Of a DNA stretch of 64,000 bases, positions 29,010 to 38,787 are shown piece by piece. Location of the stretch: NCBI RefSeq assembly GCF_040717535.1, contig NZ_JBFEFI010000003.1, positions 318,001 to 382,000 of the forward strand, written 5' to 3'. Source of the stretch: Thalassoglobus sp. JC818. GTDB taxonomy: Bacteria > Planctomycetota > Planctomycetia > Planctomycetales > Planctomycetaceae. The first letter of the stretch is position 1. Each line of letters starts with the position of its first letter. The notes under the pieces are model-generated. The model saw nothing but the letters and a program-made list of their open reading frames with translations, made no database searches and was not told the origin of the DNA. A program made the translations under genes and the position numbers.

Positions 29010-29738
29010 CTACGTGTGACAGCCACACGAGCTGTCATTTGCTTTGAGAAGTTGAACGTGTGTGGCATTCGGCAAGTTGATTGCGTTGCCTTCGTCCGTG
29101 TCGAGATGCACTTCCAGTTTGATCTTGTCGTCTCCACCGCGAACGGAAACGTTCTCCAGAGTGGTTGAACATCCCGGAGATTCAACTTTTAGTTGCATCA
29201 GGTCTTTGTCTTTAACGCCATAAGCAGCCATGTCGGACGGTGACATGTGCACGTGTCTCATGGCACGAATGACTCCTTCGTGGAGTTCGAGGCTTCCTTT
29301 GGGACCGACGATCAGGCAGCCTGGAGTTCCAGCGACGTCACCACTGATGCGAACGGGGATATCGAGTCCGAGTGAGATCGCGTCCGTGAAAGCGAGTTCG
29401 ACTTGAGAAGCACCTCGCGAAGGGCCGAGAACTCGCACTTCTGGAAGCATGCGGCGTCGTGGGCCGACGATGGCGACGGTCTCTTCGGCAGCGTAGTAGC
29501 CGTCTTGATAGAGCCACTTGATCGGGTTGAGTTTGTGACCTTTGCCGAACAGGATTTCGATGTGTTCGTCAGTCAAGTGGCAATGACGTGCTGAGATGTT
29601 AACGACGAGCGGGTTCGGCTTGCCGGAAGAAGTTGGCGTCGCGGGTGCTGCAGGCGACTGGCCAAACTGTCGACTCAAAACGGAACGTACAACCCGTTCC
29701 ACATCTTCTCGAGTCACCTGATTACTTGCCGCCGACAT
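29010..29738 (-). CDS. pduL: PduL-type phosphotransacylase
   Basis: 242 residues. It converts acyl-CoA to acyl-phosphate inside the BMC and recycles CoA for the aldehyde dehydrogenase. An N-terminal encapsulation helix ([21 protein letters not shown]) is followed by a Pro/Ala/Ser linker to about residue 42, then the two beta-barrel PduL domains. Candidate zinc ligands are H52 and H54 (ISARHCHL), and H162 and H164 (MRHVHMSP); H211 lies in [11 protein letters not shown]. Length is longer than PduL of Salmonella because of the linker. First enzyme gene of the operon, after the regulator. Confidence 0.95.
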   Translation of the reverse strand: MSAASNQVTREDVERVVRSVLSRQFGQSPAAPATPTSSGKPNPLVVNISARHCHLTDEHIEILFGKGHKLNPIKWLYQDGYYAAEETVAIVGPRRRMLPEVRVLGPSRGASQVELAFTDAISLGLDIPVRISGDVAGTPGCLIVGPKGSLELHEGVIRAMRHVHMSPSDMAAYGVKDKDLMQLKVESPGCSTTLENVSVRGGDDKIKLEVHLDTDEGNAINLPNATHVQLLKANDSSCGCHT

Positions 29739-29786
29739 GTCTTTGATTCCTTATGAGCTTCCAACAGTAATGGAGGTGATCCATCC

Positions 29787-30536
29787 TCAGGCGATCGTGA
29801 GTTCGATCCCCTGGTCCACGATTTTCTGTCTCCACTCATTGGAGATCTTTTCATCGACAACAATTCGATCCACTTTGGAGAGTGGTCCCAGGCAGACCAG
29901 TTCCGAATGGCCGAGTTTGCTGGAATCGGTCACGACGATGATTTCATCGGCTGATTCCATCATTTGCCTCTCAGTTTCCGCGAGGAGAGAGTTTGTATTG
30001 AACAAACCCTCTTCAGTGATCCCCCCAACACTCATGATCAGCCTGCGGGCATGAACCCGCTTGAGTGATTCAATCGTCAACTCTCCAAGAGCTACCCCAG
30101 TTTTCGGGTAGAGGTAGCCACCCAGGAAAACAACTTCGGTGTCGGAGCTTCCCACGAGGTGATTCACAACGGGCAGGGAGTTCGTCACGACCTGCAGTCC
30201 AAGCCCCGACAGAAGCTTGGCGACTTCCAGTGTGGTGGTTCCTCCGTCGAGAATGATTGTCTCTTGGGGAGAGATCAGTCGAACCACTGCTTTGGCGATG
30301 GCGTGCTTTTCGTCAGCAGCCAGATGTCGTCGTTCTTCGAACCCGGTGAGGGATTCTCCGACGTAAGCTGCGCCTCCACGAGTGCGTCGAACTTGTCCAC
30401 TTCTTTCAAGATGTTCCAAATCTCTTCGGATAGTAGACTGGCTTGCATCAACTTCGTTTGCGAGTTCGCAAAGTGACGCAAATCCTTTTCTCTCAATGAT
30501 TTCAAGAATTCCAATTCTTCGTTGATCGAGCAGCAC
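29787..30536 (-). CDS. DeoR-family transcriptional regulator of the BMC operon
   Basis: 249 residues from a GTG at 30536. An N-terminal winged helix-turn-helix (about 1-57, RRIGILEIIERKGFASLCELANEVDASQSTIRRDLEHLE) is followed by RTRGGAAYV. The C-terminal DeoR sensor domain (75-240) has ILDGGTTTLEVAKLL, VVTNSLPV, VFLGGYLY and VTDSSKLG. Sensor domains of this family bind phosphorylated sugars, so a fuculose/rhamnulose phosphate effector is a reasonable guess. It is the first gene on the minus strand, 48 bases before pduL, and would control its own operon. Confidence 0.92.
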   Translation of the reverse strand: MLLDQRRIGILEIIERKGFASLCELANEVDASQSTIRRDLEHLERSGQVRRTRGGAAYVGESLTGFEERRHLAADEKHAIAKAVVRLISPQETIILDGGTTTLEVAKLLSGLGLQVVTNSLPVVNHLVGSSDTEVVFLGGYLYPKTGVALGELTIESLKRVHARRLIMSVGGITEEGLFNTNSLLAETERQMMESADEIIVVTDSSKLGHSELVCLGPLSKVDRIVVDEKISNEWRQKIVDQGIELTIA

Positions 30537-30884
30537 GTGATTTCATCCCTTCTCTCTGCTGATCTTTTCGGTGGAATTCTTGCTCGTGTTTGCACTGAAA
30601 TCAATCAGGAATGATTGATATTGTTCAAAATGTTTCAATTTCTTCCAATTGGCTTCACGGGACGTTCAAGCTCCGCTCATTTTCCCATTCATGATCAGGG
30701 TCGGCGGGGAGTCCGCTTTCCATCACAGGATTCCGTTGAAAACAGGTGGAGTGACTGGAGGTGCGAAATTGAGATCGGTAACCTTGTCGCGACCGGTACA
30801 GCCTGAAAAGTCGCTATCACTTGACGGTGCACGCATCGGCTCGACTATTCCCCCAACCTAATGCGTTGAAAGTGTCCCATTCCG
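30537..30884. promoter_or_regulatory. Divergent intergenic region between the BMC operon and moxR
   Basis: 348 bases with the operator palindrome and probable promoters for both sides. An A/T-rich stretch (TTCAAAATGTTTCAATTTC) lies just beyond the palindrome. The short open frames here lack support. Confidence 0.5.
30600..30619. promoter_or_regulatory. Candidate operator palindrome upstream of the DeoR-BMC operon
   Basis: ATCAATCA-GGAA-TGATTGAT is a perfect inverted repeat with 8-base arms, 64 bases upstream of the DeoR start. It lies in an A/T-rich stretch between the operon and the divergent MoxR gene. Its position suits autoregulation by the DeoR protein. Binding is not shown. Confidence 0.55.
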
Positions 30885-31838
30885 ATGTCAGGTGGAACTG
30901 CGAGCGTCGATCAAGCACAGAAGCTCGACACGCTTCGACGGAATCTTTGTAAAGTCATTCGCGGCAAAGATGAGACCATTGAGATTCTTCTGATCTCGCT
31001 GTTTGCTGGGGGCTCGGTCTTGATGGAAGACGTTCCCGGGGTCGGGAAGACAACTCTCGCGAAGGCATTGGCCCGGTCGTTGGACGCACAGTTTCGCCGC
31101 GTGCAATTTACTCCCGATCTTCTCCCTTCGGATATTCTGGGCTCATCGATTTATTCGCCGAAGACTGGAGTTTTTGAATTCCGCCAAGGGCCAATCTTTT
31201 GCAGTATTCTCCTCGCGGATGAAATTAATCGGGCCAGTCCGAGAACTCAGTCCGCTCTGCTGGAGTCCATGAGCGAAGGGCAAGCGACGATTGAGGGTGT
31301 GCGGCACTTTCTTCCCAAGCCGTTTCTTGTGCTGGCGACTCAGAACCCGGTCGACTTCCACGGAACGTATCCGCTCCCCGAAGCACAACTCGACCGTTTT
31401 CTGGTACAATTGCAAGTCGGTTATCCGGACCGCGAAATGGAAATCGCGATGCTTTACGACCGGGCCATTACATTGCCCATCGACAGCATCGAACCAGTCA
31501 TGACGATGGAAGAAGTGGCGGATATTCAGCAGACCGTTCGTGAGATTGACCTCGATCGAAGCGTGGCTGGCTATCTGGTCGATATCGTGGCACGGACTAG
31601 AAATCATCCACTGATTCGCCTCGGCGTGAGCCCACGTGGAAGTTTGATGTTTTTCCGAGCGGTGCAGTCCGCGGCGTTTCTCTCTCATCGCGATTTTGTG
31701 ACTCCCGATGATGTTCAGCGGATGGCAATTCACGTCCTTCCGCACCGATTGAGTTTGATGCCGAAAGCACGTTACGGAAGCATGACTAAAGCCCAGGTGA
31801 TCCAAGAAATTCTGAGTGAACTGCCCGTTCCGGCATGA
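30885..31838 (+). CDS. MoxR-type AAA+ ATPase
   Basis: 317 residues. Walker A is VLMEDVPGVGKTTLAKAL (about 45-62), Walker B is ILLADEINRASPRTQSALLE, and sensor 1 is VLATQNPVDFHGTYPLPEAQLDRF, all diagnostic of MoxR. The lid domain has LGVSPRGSLMFFRAVQ. MoxR ATPases act as chaperones with partner proteins bearing DUF58 and VWA domains. The DUF58 gene overlaps its stop by 4 bases, giving the classic MoxR-DUF58-transglutaminase operon. Confidence 0.95.
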   Translation: MSGGTASVDQAQKLDTLRRNLCKVIRGKDETIEILLISLFAGGSVLMEDVPGVGKTTLAKALARSLDAQFRRVQFTPDLLPSDILGSSIYSPKTGVFEFRQGPIFCSILLADEINRASPRTQSALLESMSEGQATIEGVRHFLPKPFLVLATQNPVDFHGTYPLPEAQLDRFLVQLQVGYPDREMEIAMLYDRAITLPIDSIEPVMTMEEVADIQQTVREIDLDRSVAGYLVDIVARTRNHPLIRLGVSPRGSLMFFRAVQSAAFLSHRDFVTPDDVQRMAIHVLPHRLSLMPKARYGSMTKAQVIQEILSELPVPA

Positions 31839-33067
31839 AGCGACAACAACCCTTCCTGGTCCGATTGACGAAGTTTCTGGTGGGATTCAAGCTGACACCC
31901 ATCGGCCGGGTTGCGGTGTTGGGAATCTTTCTGAGTGCAATCGGGGCAGTGACCGTCGAAGTCCCGATCTATCAGATTTTTTGCGGTTTCGTAGTCTTCT
32001 TCGGGCTGATCGAGCTGACCGGAATCCTTCTGCGGCCGAAGGTAGACGTGAAGGCTTGGCTTCCGGATCGAGTGACTGCTGGCGAGTCAGTTACGGGTTA
32101 CCTGACTGTGACAAACCGAGGGTGGTTGCCCGCCTGCGATATCATGTGTGTGATGTTTGGGCTTCCCGGGGGATTGCGGCACCTCGACCCCGATCGTTCA
32201 GTCCAGTGGATTGGGGCAGGCGAAACAGAGACCTTGCCGTTCACGATCGAAGCCAAATCGCGAGGCGAATATCTCCTCCCAGAAATCAGAGTGCATAGCA
32301 CGTTCCCCTTCAATTTAATGCGGTTCGGCAAAGCGAAAGCCCCACAACTGGAGTTGCTGGTAGTTCCAGCGTTCGAGCCGATCGGAAGATATTCTCTGCC
32401 GTTCTCTCGCAAGTTTCAGGTGGGGGGGGTCACGGTCGATTCGCAGATCGGGCAGTCGACTGAGTTTGTTGGGAATCGCGAATACGTTCCGGGAGAACCG
32501 GCTCGGAAGTTGGACTTTAAAGCTTGGGCGCGAGTCGGGCATCCGGTTGTCCGTGAGTTTCAGGATGAAGTGACATCCGACGTCGCACTGATTCTGGACG
32601 TCTTTCGACCGACTGAGTGGCGGCGATTCGGGATGGCTTCGAAGCAGTTGGAAATGGCGGTTTCTCTCACCGCTGCCATCGCCCATTCGCTCGATCAGCA
32701 CCAGTCGTCGGTCGAGGTCTTCGGCTGTGGTCCGGATTTGTATCTCTTTCAGCCTTCTGCTCAGGGGAGCCACTTCGAAAGCATTTTGCAGATTCTCGCA
32801 ATGACTCAGCGAAATCGGTACGACAGCTTCTCACAACTGACAGAAGCGATGACCGAACCATTAGAGTCGACTGCCGTCGCCATTTGTGTATTCCTGACAT
32901 GGAATCCAGAGCGCGAACACTTTGTGCGCATGATGATTGAGTCCGGAGTTGGCGTTCGATGTTATTTGATCGTTGATTCACGAGATGAAATCGGGCTCCC
33001 GAACGATTTGGACATCGCGGTCATTGATCCTCGAAATCCATCGGCATTGGAAGGGATCGAGCAATGA
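31835..33067 (+). CDS. DUF58-domain membrane protein
   Basis: 410 residues. Two N-terminal hydrophobic helices lie at about 22-60 (GRVAVLGIFLSAIGAVTVEV and the following segment). A beta-rich region follows, and then the DUF58 signature REYVPGEPARKLDFKAWARVGHPVVREFQDE near residue 215. A vWA-like tail follows (DVALILDVFRP). It starts in the ATGA overlap with moxR and its stop overlaps the next start by 4 bases. The three proteins probably work as one membrane-associated unit whose target is unknown. Confidence 0.92.
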   Translation: MKRQQPFLVRLTKFLVGFKLTPIGRVAVLGIFLSAIGAVTVEVPIYQIFCGFVVFFGLIELTGILLRPKVDVKAWLPDRVTAGESVTGYLTVTNRGWLPACDIMCVMFGLPGGLRHLDPDRSVQWIGAGETETLPFTIEAKSRGEYLLPEIRVHSTFPFNLMRFGKAKAPQLELLVVPAFEPIGRYSLPFSRKFQVGGVTVDSQIGQSTEFVGNREYVPGEPARKLDFKAWARVGHPVVREFQDEVTSDVALILDVFRPTEWRRFGMASKQLEMAVSLTAAIAHSLDQHQSSVEVFGCGPDLYLFQPSAQGSHFESILQILAMTQRNRYDSFSQLTEAMTEPLESTAVAICVFLTWNPEREHFVRMMIESGVGVRCYLIVDSRDEIGLPNDLDIAVIDPRNPSALEGIEQ

Positions 33068-35145
33068 TCGAGGCTCCTTCTGATGCCCGAGGAATGTTGA
33101 CTCAGCAGCGAATTGCAGCCATCGGGATTGTTTCAGTTCAGGCGATCACTCTGGGTGCACTGATGGATGCGCCAGGGCTGGCTGGGTTTGCGGTGCTGTT
33201 GGCATTGGTCAATTTTCCCGTGGTCCGACGCGGACGACTGATCTCGATCCGGACGAAGCACTGGGTGGCGATGGTCGGCGTCCTCTTCTTTCTGAAGTAC
33301 TCGTTTGCTCCTCGAGAATTCGAGTTTCGCTTCGCATTCTTGATGACCGAACTGGCTTACGAAGTGGCCACGTTTTGTTTAGTTGTAGAACTGATTTCCT
33401 TATACCGATTACAAAATCGATCGCGGCTGCCGCTGAACTTTCTCGCATTTGCGGTCGTTGGGATGATTTTCACGGGCAATGTGCGATTGAGCCCGAATCG
33501 TCGACTGGCGATGTTGATTCTCGTCCAGCTGTTTGTAATTTTCTGGGCTTGGTTTGCGACCTCGAGTCGGCGACAAATTCGAAACTCTTCGGCCAGGAGT
33601 TCATGGTTTCGGACTGGAGTCATCACAACGCTTTTGGTGCTTGCGCTCGTGGGGGGGACTGCGTGTTCTGTGTTGCTGCATCGCAACGAGCGGCGTCTGG
33701 AAGATTTGATCTCGACATTTCTGGAGCTCAATCAGGAAGGTCCAGCTCGCGCGGGGTTCTCCGGTCGTGGCAGCCTGGCAGATATCACCAACTGGAAGCA
33801 GTCGGAAGAAAACGAGTTAGCGCTTTCGATTCACTCGCCGATCATGCCGGGGTATATGCGAGGGCGGGTGTTCGATTATTTCGAAAGGGACAGATGGACA
33901 GTCACTCAGCAAGCGAGACGACTGTTCCAGTCAGAGGTCCCCGATGAAATGACTCTGCAGCATGCGTCGGATCAGTTGTACCTGCCCAAGGGGGAGATCA
34001 AAGGTCAATTCTCTGAAATGAAGATCTGGCCTGTTGATCGAAGCACCGCCGGTCATTGTTTCGGAACGCTCGACACAGTCGGGCTCGTGTGTCGAGCATA
34101 TTCTGTTTACGTCGATCGAAGCGGAATCCTGACACGCCCGGACGATGATCTTGTTTCTCCATACATGCTTTTCCGGCAGCCATCTCGAACGCCCTCGCGA
34201 CTCCCGGTTTCGAGTGATTTTCTACAGCTTCCGGAATCAATCGATGAGCGTGTCTTTTCGGTTGCAGAGACAATCTTCGATGATGAGTCCCGACCGGGTG
34301 AGAAAATCCGCGGCGTCAAAGAGTTTTTCTTGGAGAACTTTCAGTACCAACTCGGATTTAATGCACCGCCAGGGGAAGACCGACTTGGTTACTTTTTGTC
34401 GGAGCGAGTTCCGGCCCACTGTGAGTACTTCGCGACAGCGACTGCGGTTCTTCTGAGGATTGGCGGTGTTCCGTCGAGGTATGTTACAGGCTATCTCGCT
34501 CAGGAAAAGAACTCCGTTGATGGTCAATGGAATGCAAGGCGAAAGGATGCTCACGCCTGGGTGGAAGCTTACGACGCTGATCTCGGACGTTGGGTGATTG
34601 TGGAGTCCACTCCCGCTGAAGGAGTTCCGAGTCCGACGTCAGTCTCGGTCTGGACTCAACGACGTGAAGCATTCAACCAATATGTTCGATCCATGCAGGA
34701 AGCTGCCCGACGCGGCCAATATGCTTCTCTGGCAATGATGTTTGTACAGCCAGTGTTGTGGGGCATTGCCGGTCTCATTGCCTTGAGTGCCATTGGGGTC
34801 GCACTTCAGCGATTGCTCAGCGTCTCGCTGCGACGGACTGCGAAGACTGAAGCGGTGACTGCGCTCTCTCAGGAGCGAGTGCGAATGGACTTATTCGTGG
34901 CGAAGTATGGACTCATCAGGTCTCCCAGCGAAACATTGTTGGCCTTCGCTAATCGGGTTGAAACGGACCCGACAGTGATCAATCGGGAGCGCGTAGCGGA
35001 CTGGTATCGAAGCTATTCCACATTCCGGTTTCGTCCTCGTCAGCCCGATGTAGACCTGACAGCGTTACAGTCGGAAGGTGAACGAATCATCGCGTCCGGG
35101 GTGGGGAAGTCTGCGACTCAAAAAACGGAAGTTGAAAATGTTTGA
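33064..35145 (+). CDS. Transglutaminase-like membrane protein (TgpA type)
   Basis: 693 residues. An N-terminal block of hydrophobic helices (about 15-200) is followed by a periplasmic domain and a transglutaminase core. The catalytic Cys is C453 in PAHCEYFATATAVLLRIGG, the His is H497 in DAHAWVEAYD, and VIVESTP supplies the acidic member (Glu, as in many TgpA-like proteins). A further membrane helix at ~560-585 and a cytoplasmic C-terminal DUF4129-like part follow. It starts inside the DUF58 gene. The operon order MoxR, DUF58, transglutaminase is widespread; substrates are unknown. Confidence 0.92.
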   Translation: MIEAPSDARGMLTQQRIAAIGIVSVQAITLGALMDAPGLAGFAVLLALVNFPVVRRGRLISIRTKHWVAMVGVLFFLKYSFAPREFEFRFAFLMTELAYEVATFCLVVELISLYRLQNRSRLPLNFLAFAVVGMIFTGNVRLSPNRRLAMLILVQLFVIFWAWFATSSRRQIRNSSARSSWFRTGVITTLLVLALVGGTACSVLLHRNERRLEDLISTFLELNQEGPARAGFSGRGSLADITNWKQSEENELALSIHSPIMPGYMRGRVFDYFERDRWTVTQQARRLFQSEVPDEMTLQHASDQLYLPKGEIKGQFSEMKIWPVDRSTAGHCFGTLDTVGLVCRAYSVYVDRSGILTRPDDDLVSPYMLFRQPSRTPSRLPVSSDFLQLPESIDERVFSVAETIFDDESRPGEKIRGVKEFFLENFQYQLGFNAPPGEDRLGYFLSERVPAHCEYFATATAVLLRIGGVPSRYVTGYLAQEKNSVDGQWNARRKDAHAWVEAYDADLGRWVIVESTPAEGVPSPTSVSVWTQRREAFNQYVRSMQEAARRGQYASLAMMFVQPVLWGIAGLIALSAIGVALQRLLSVSLRRTAKTEAVTALSQERVRMDLFVAKYGLIRSPSETLLAFANRVETDPTVINRERVADWYRSYSTFRFRPRQPDVDLTALQSEGERIIASGVGKSATQKTEVENV

Positions 35146-35401
35146 TGACTTGCTCGGGAAGACAATCGTTCTGGATATGGCCAGCCCGTACGTGTTCATC
35201 GGGACACTACAAGCTGCCGACGACTTGTTTCTCGTATTGGTCGATGTGGATGTCCACGATCTGCGAGACAGTAGCACGAATCGTGAAACCTACGTTCATG
35301 AAGCGAGAGTGCATGGTGTCACGCCGAACCGTTCTCGAACCCTCGTTTACCGCAATCAAATTGTCAGCATGTCGCTGTTAGACAATGTCCATGCGGAATA
35401 G
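35138..35401 (+). CDS. LSm-like small protein
   Basis: 87 residues from the ATG at 35138, overlapping the end of the transglutaminase gene by 8 bases (ATGTTTGA). The N-terminal half (LLGKTIVLDMASPYVFIGTLQAADDLFLVLVDVDVHDL) has the strand-turn pattern of Sm/LSm domains, including a short helix-first opening. The C-terminal half reads RNQIVSMSLLDNV, as in the last strand of LSm proteins. A longer upstream frame exists but is not preferred. The role is unknown; it could bind RNA or act only as a structural partner of the upstream operon. Confidence 0.72.
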   Translation: MFDDLLGKTIVLDMASPYVFIGTLQAADDLFLVLVDVDVHDLRDSSTNRETYVHEARVHGVTPNRSRTLVYRNQIVSMSLLDNVHAE

Positions 35402-35640
35402 GGTTGTTTCAAATGCAATGAAGCTGATGTGAACGGGGCGAAGCAGTGATCAAGGAAAAATCGTGACCGTGCGAGTCCGGAGTGTGTCGAATTTTGAGCG
35501 ATCTGTTCAGGTTTGAGAGTCGTCGAAGTTGATGTGAGCAGAGATTCGGCGGAAATCATGGAGACGTAAAACCCAGTCCTTTTCCGAGTAGAAACAGTCT
35601 GATACAACACTCGAAACTCTTTCTGCGTGAGACAAAGACA

Positions 35641-36774
35641 ATGACTGAATTGGCGAAATTAGCGCTCTCTGATGGGACAGTCTTTACTGGACGGCGTTTC
35701 GGTGCTGAAGGCGAACACTTCGGTGAAGTCGTTTTCAACACGAGCATGACTGGCTATCAGGAGATTCTGACTGATCCTTCGTACAACGGCCAAATTGTCA
35801 CGATGACTTACCCGATGATCGGGAATTATGGCGTCAACCGGGACGACGTCGAACGTGACCGACTTGCCCTGAAGGGGTTTGTGGTCAAGGAGTTGTGCCG
35901 CGAACCGAGCAGCTACCGGATGACAATGTCTCTCGACGACTACTTGCGCGAGAACGGAGTCATCGGGATTGAAGGTGTTGATACCAGAGCTCTCGTCCGT
36001 CGAATTCGAAGCGACGGAGCCATGACCGGCGTGCTTTCAACAATCGATCTCGATGATCAATCGTTGATCCAGAAGGCCCAGCAAAGCCCGCATCTGGTGG
36101 GGCAAGATCTCGTTAAGGAAGTCATGCCCGGTGCGAAAAGCGAATGGAGCGATGGTCTCCACGAGATTTCGCAATCAGAGTTCACGCCTCAAGCTTCGAC
36201 AGAAGCGTGCGACAAGGCTTATCACGTTGTGGCTGTCGACTACGGAATGAAGTGGAACATTCCACGCCATCTCAAAGAGATGGGTTGCCGTGTCACAATC
36301 GTTCCCGGGAATGCAACCGCAGAGGAAATCCTGGCTCTTGAGCCGGATGGGGTGTTCCTGTCGAACGGTCCCGGAGATCCTCGTCCATTGCTTTACGCTG
36401 TCGAAGCGATTCGTGGACTCCTCGGTAAGAAACCGGTCTTCGGAATCTGCCTCGGGCAACAACTCCTGGGAATGGCCCTCGGTGGCGAAATCTACAAGCT
36501 GAAGTTCGGACATCGCGGAGCCAATCAGCCAGTTCTGAACAAAGAGACCGGACGCGTTGAAATTACATCACAGAACCACGGATTTGCTCTCGATATCAAT
36601 ACGCTTCCTGAGGGAACAGAAATCACTCACGTCAACCTGAACGATCAGACGGTCGAGGGAATTCGCCATCGCGATCTGAAGGCGTTTGGTGTGCAGTACC
36701 ACCCCGAAGCTTCGGCTGGACCACACGACAGTGCCTATCTCTTCGGTGAGTTCCGCAAGATGATGGCGAACTGA
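35641..36774 (+). CDS. carA: Carbamoyl-phosphate synthase small subunit
   Basis: 377 residues. An N-terminal CPSase small-chain domain (MTELAKLALSDGTVFTGRRFG, FNTSMTGYQEILTDPSY) is followed by a class I glutamine amidotransferase domain (about 190-377). The nucleophile is in FGICLGQQLLGMAL (Cys near 269), and the His-Glu pair is in QYHPEASAGPHD. It supplies ammonia for carbamoyl phosphate, shared by arginine and pyrimidine synthesis. No carB in the window. Confidence 0.97.
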   Translation: MTELAKLALSDGTVFTGRRFGAEGEHFGEVVFNTSMTGYQEILTDPSYNGQIVTMTYPMIGNYGVNRDDVERDRLALKGFVVKELCREPSSYRMTMSLDDYLRENGVIGIEGVDTRALVRRIRSDGAMTGVLSTIDLDDQSLIQKAQQSPHLVGQDLVKEVMPGAKSEWSDGLHEISQSEFTPQASTEACDKAYHVVAVDYGMKWNIPRHLKEMGCRVTIVPGNATAEEILALEPDGVFLSNGPGDPRPLLYAVEAIRGLLGKKPVFGICLGQQLLGMALGGEIYKLKFGHRGANQPVLNKETGRVEITSQNHGFALDINTLPEGTEITHVNLNDQTVEGIRHRDLKAFGVQYHPEASAGPHDSAYLFGEFRKMMAN

Positions 36775-36965
36775 AGTTGTTCGCTTTCGATGGCTTAGAC
36801 TTTTGAGCTTTCATTTATACCGCATTGTCGGGGCACGAGAGTTTCGTCAAGCAGGTGAAAGCAATCCCGGAATTTGATGCCTCGAGTACAGATATCTTTC
36901 AATGAATGGCCCTGACTTGGGCGCAACAATTGTGAACCAATTCTAGAACTCAGCGGAAACAACAC

Positions 36966-37433
36966 ATGGCACTTGAAAAATCTCTCATCCTGCTCAAGCC
37001 GGATGCTGTTCAACGTCGTCTTTGCGGGGAAATCATCTCCCGACTTGAGAAAAAAGGTCTCAAACTCGTCGGGATGAGGATGCTCGTCGTGACGAAAGAG
37101 CTTGCTGCCAAGCACTACGAAGAACACGTTGAGAAGCCTTTCTATCCACTCCTCGAAGAATTCATCACTTCCGGGCCAGTGGTGGCCATTGTCGTTCAGG
37201 GACCAGAAGCGGTTTCTGTTGTGCGTGGAATGATGGGTAAGACAAACGGTCGCGAATCTGCGCCAGGAACAATCCGTGGAGACTTTGGACTGTCACGGCA
37301 GGTGAATCTGATTCACGGAAGCGATAGCCCCGAAGCTGCCGATCGCGAAACTGCGATTTATTTCCAGCCAGAAGAGCTGGTTGAGTATGCCCCATCGCTG
37401 GATAGCTGGGTGTGTGCCAGCGACGAGCTCTAA
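36966..37433 (+). CDS. ndk: Nucleoside diphosphate kinase
   Basis: 155 residues. The phosphorylated His is H117 in RQVNLIHGSDSPEAADRE. KPDAVQRRLCGEIISRLEKKGLKLVGM and GKTNGRESAPGTIRGDFG are strongly conserved. Transfers gamma-phosphates among NTPs. Single gene, ending in a bidirectional terminator. Confidence 0.97.
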   Translation: MALEKSLILLKPDAVQRRLCGEIISRLEKKGLKLVGMRMLVVTKELAAKHYEEHVEKPFYPLLEEFITSGPVVAIVVQGPEAVSVVRGMMGKTNGRESAPGTIRGDFGLSRQVNLIHGSDSPEAADRETAIYFQPEELVEYAPSLDSWVCASDEL

Positions 37434-37520
37434 GCATTGCCGCTTTCGACTTTTGAGCGACATTTGCTGATGACGTTGATGGTGAACGACAAGTTCAAAC
37501 AGCTGTGAGTGACAAAGAAA

Positions 37521-37559
37521 AACGGCGGTCAGAAAGTTCTGACCGCCGTTTCTTTTTAT
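37521..37559. terminator. Bidirectional terminator between ndk and ilvC
   Basis: A near-perfect stem AACGGCGGTCAGAA / TTCTGACCGCCGTT with a two-base loop. It is followed on the plus side by TCTTTTTATT and, on the minus strand, by TTTTTCTTTGTC. It separates the convergent genes ndk and ilvC. Confidence 0.93.
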
Positions 37560-37640
37560 TGCGTTGAAGTCTGTGCTTGATTGGAGTGGGTGACAAGTCT
37601 GTCAGCAAGTCCATTCAAGGCACAGTCGGCAGAGCTTGCC

Positions 37641-38645
37641 TTAGACTTCTTTCGAGTCGATCCAGCTCATCATGCTGCGAAGTTCGCGACCGACTTTTTC
37701 GATCATGTGGTCACGCTCACGTCGACGAGTTGCATGGAATCCCGGGCAGTTGGCTTTGTTTTCGAGAAGCCAGTTGCGGGCGAAGGTTCCGTTCTGGATT
37801 TCTTCCAGAACTCGCTTCATTTCCTTCTTGGTTTCTTCAGTCACGATACGAGGGCCGCTGGAGTAGTCTCCGTATTCAGCTGTGTTCGAAACACTGTACC
37901 GCATGTAGTTGAGGCCACCTTCGTAGAAGAGGTCGACGATCAACTTGAGTTCGTGCATGCACTCAAAGTAGGCCATTTCAGGCTGGTAGCCTGCTTCGAC
38001 GAGCGTTTCGAAACCAGCTTTGACGAGTGCGCTGACACCGCCGCAAAGAACAACCTGTTCACCGAAGAGGTCGGTTTCGGTTTCTTCTGCGAATGTGGTT
38101 TCGATGACGCCACCACGAGTTCCGCCGATCCCTTTCGCGTAGGCCAGAGCGAGGCCGCGTGATGTTTCGGAAGATCCGGGGTACATCGCGATCAGAGACG
38201 GAACACCGCCACCTTTGACGTACTCGCTGCGAACGAGGTGTCCTGGGCCTTTAGGGGCCACGAGACCAGCGTCAACACCTTCTGGTGGAATCACTTGGCC
38301 GAAGTGAATGTTGAATCCGTGTGAGCAGAGGAGCAGGTTGCCCGGTGAGAGATTGTCTTTGACGTAGTTGCGAAAGATGTCGCCCTGAACTTCGTCTGGC
38401 AGCAGCATGTTGACGAGGTCGCCGGCAGCAGCAGCTTCGTCAACTGGAAGCGGATCGAAACCGTGGCTGACAGCCAGGTCGTAGTTCGCACTTCCTTTAC
38501 GTTGACCGATGACGACGTTGCAGCCGCTATCTCGCAGGTTTTGTGCTTGAGCGTGCCCCTGGCTTCCGTAGCCCAAAATGGCAATCGTTTTGCCTTTGAG
38601 CAGTGAGAGGTCCGCATCGTCATCGTAGTAAACTTTGGCTGCCAT
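37641..38645 (-). CDS. ilvC: Ketol-acid reductoisomerase
   Basis: 334 residues, class I KARI. An N-terminal NADPH-binding domain has [19 protein letters not shown] and [19 protein letters not shown] follows. The C-terminal domain has [34 protein letters not shown] and [13 protein letters not shown] with magnesium ligands. The second step of branched-chain amino acid synthesis. Downstream of ilvN in the same direction, so probably in one operon. Confidence 0.97.
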   Translation of the reverse strand: MAAKVYYDDDADLSLLKGKTIAILGYGSQGHAQAQNLRDSGCNVVIGQRKGSANYDLAVSHGFDPLPVDEAAAAGDLVNMLLPDEVQGDIFRNYVKDNLSPGNLLLCSHGFNIHFGQVIPPEGVDAGLVAPKGPGHLVRSEYVKGGGVPSLIAMYPGSSETSRGLALAYAKGIGGTRGGVIETTFAEETETDLFGEQVVLCGGVSALVKAGFETLVEAGYQPEMAYFECMHELKLIVDLFYEGGLNYMRYSVSNTAEYGDYSSGPRIVTEETKKEMKRVLEEIQNGTFARNWLLENKANCPGFHATRRRERDHMIEKVGRELRSMMSWIDSKEV

Positions 38646-38787
38646 GTTATCGCCTTAGGTCAAAGAGTTTGTGTAAAGAAGATGCCGTCTGAACAGAGAG
38701 TTTCTGTTCGCTCGACAAGATGCCGATGAAAACGGCAAATCATTTGTGTGGAGCACTCGAGGGTGCGTGAGCCACTTTGGGGCCAGG

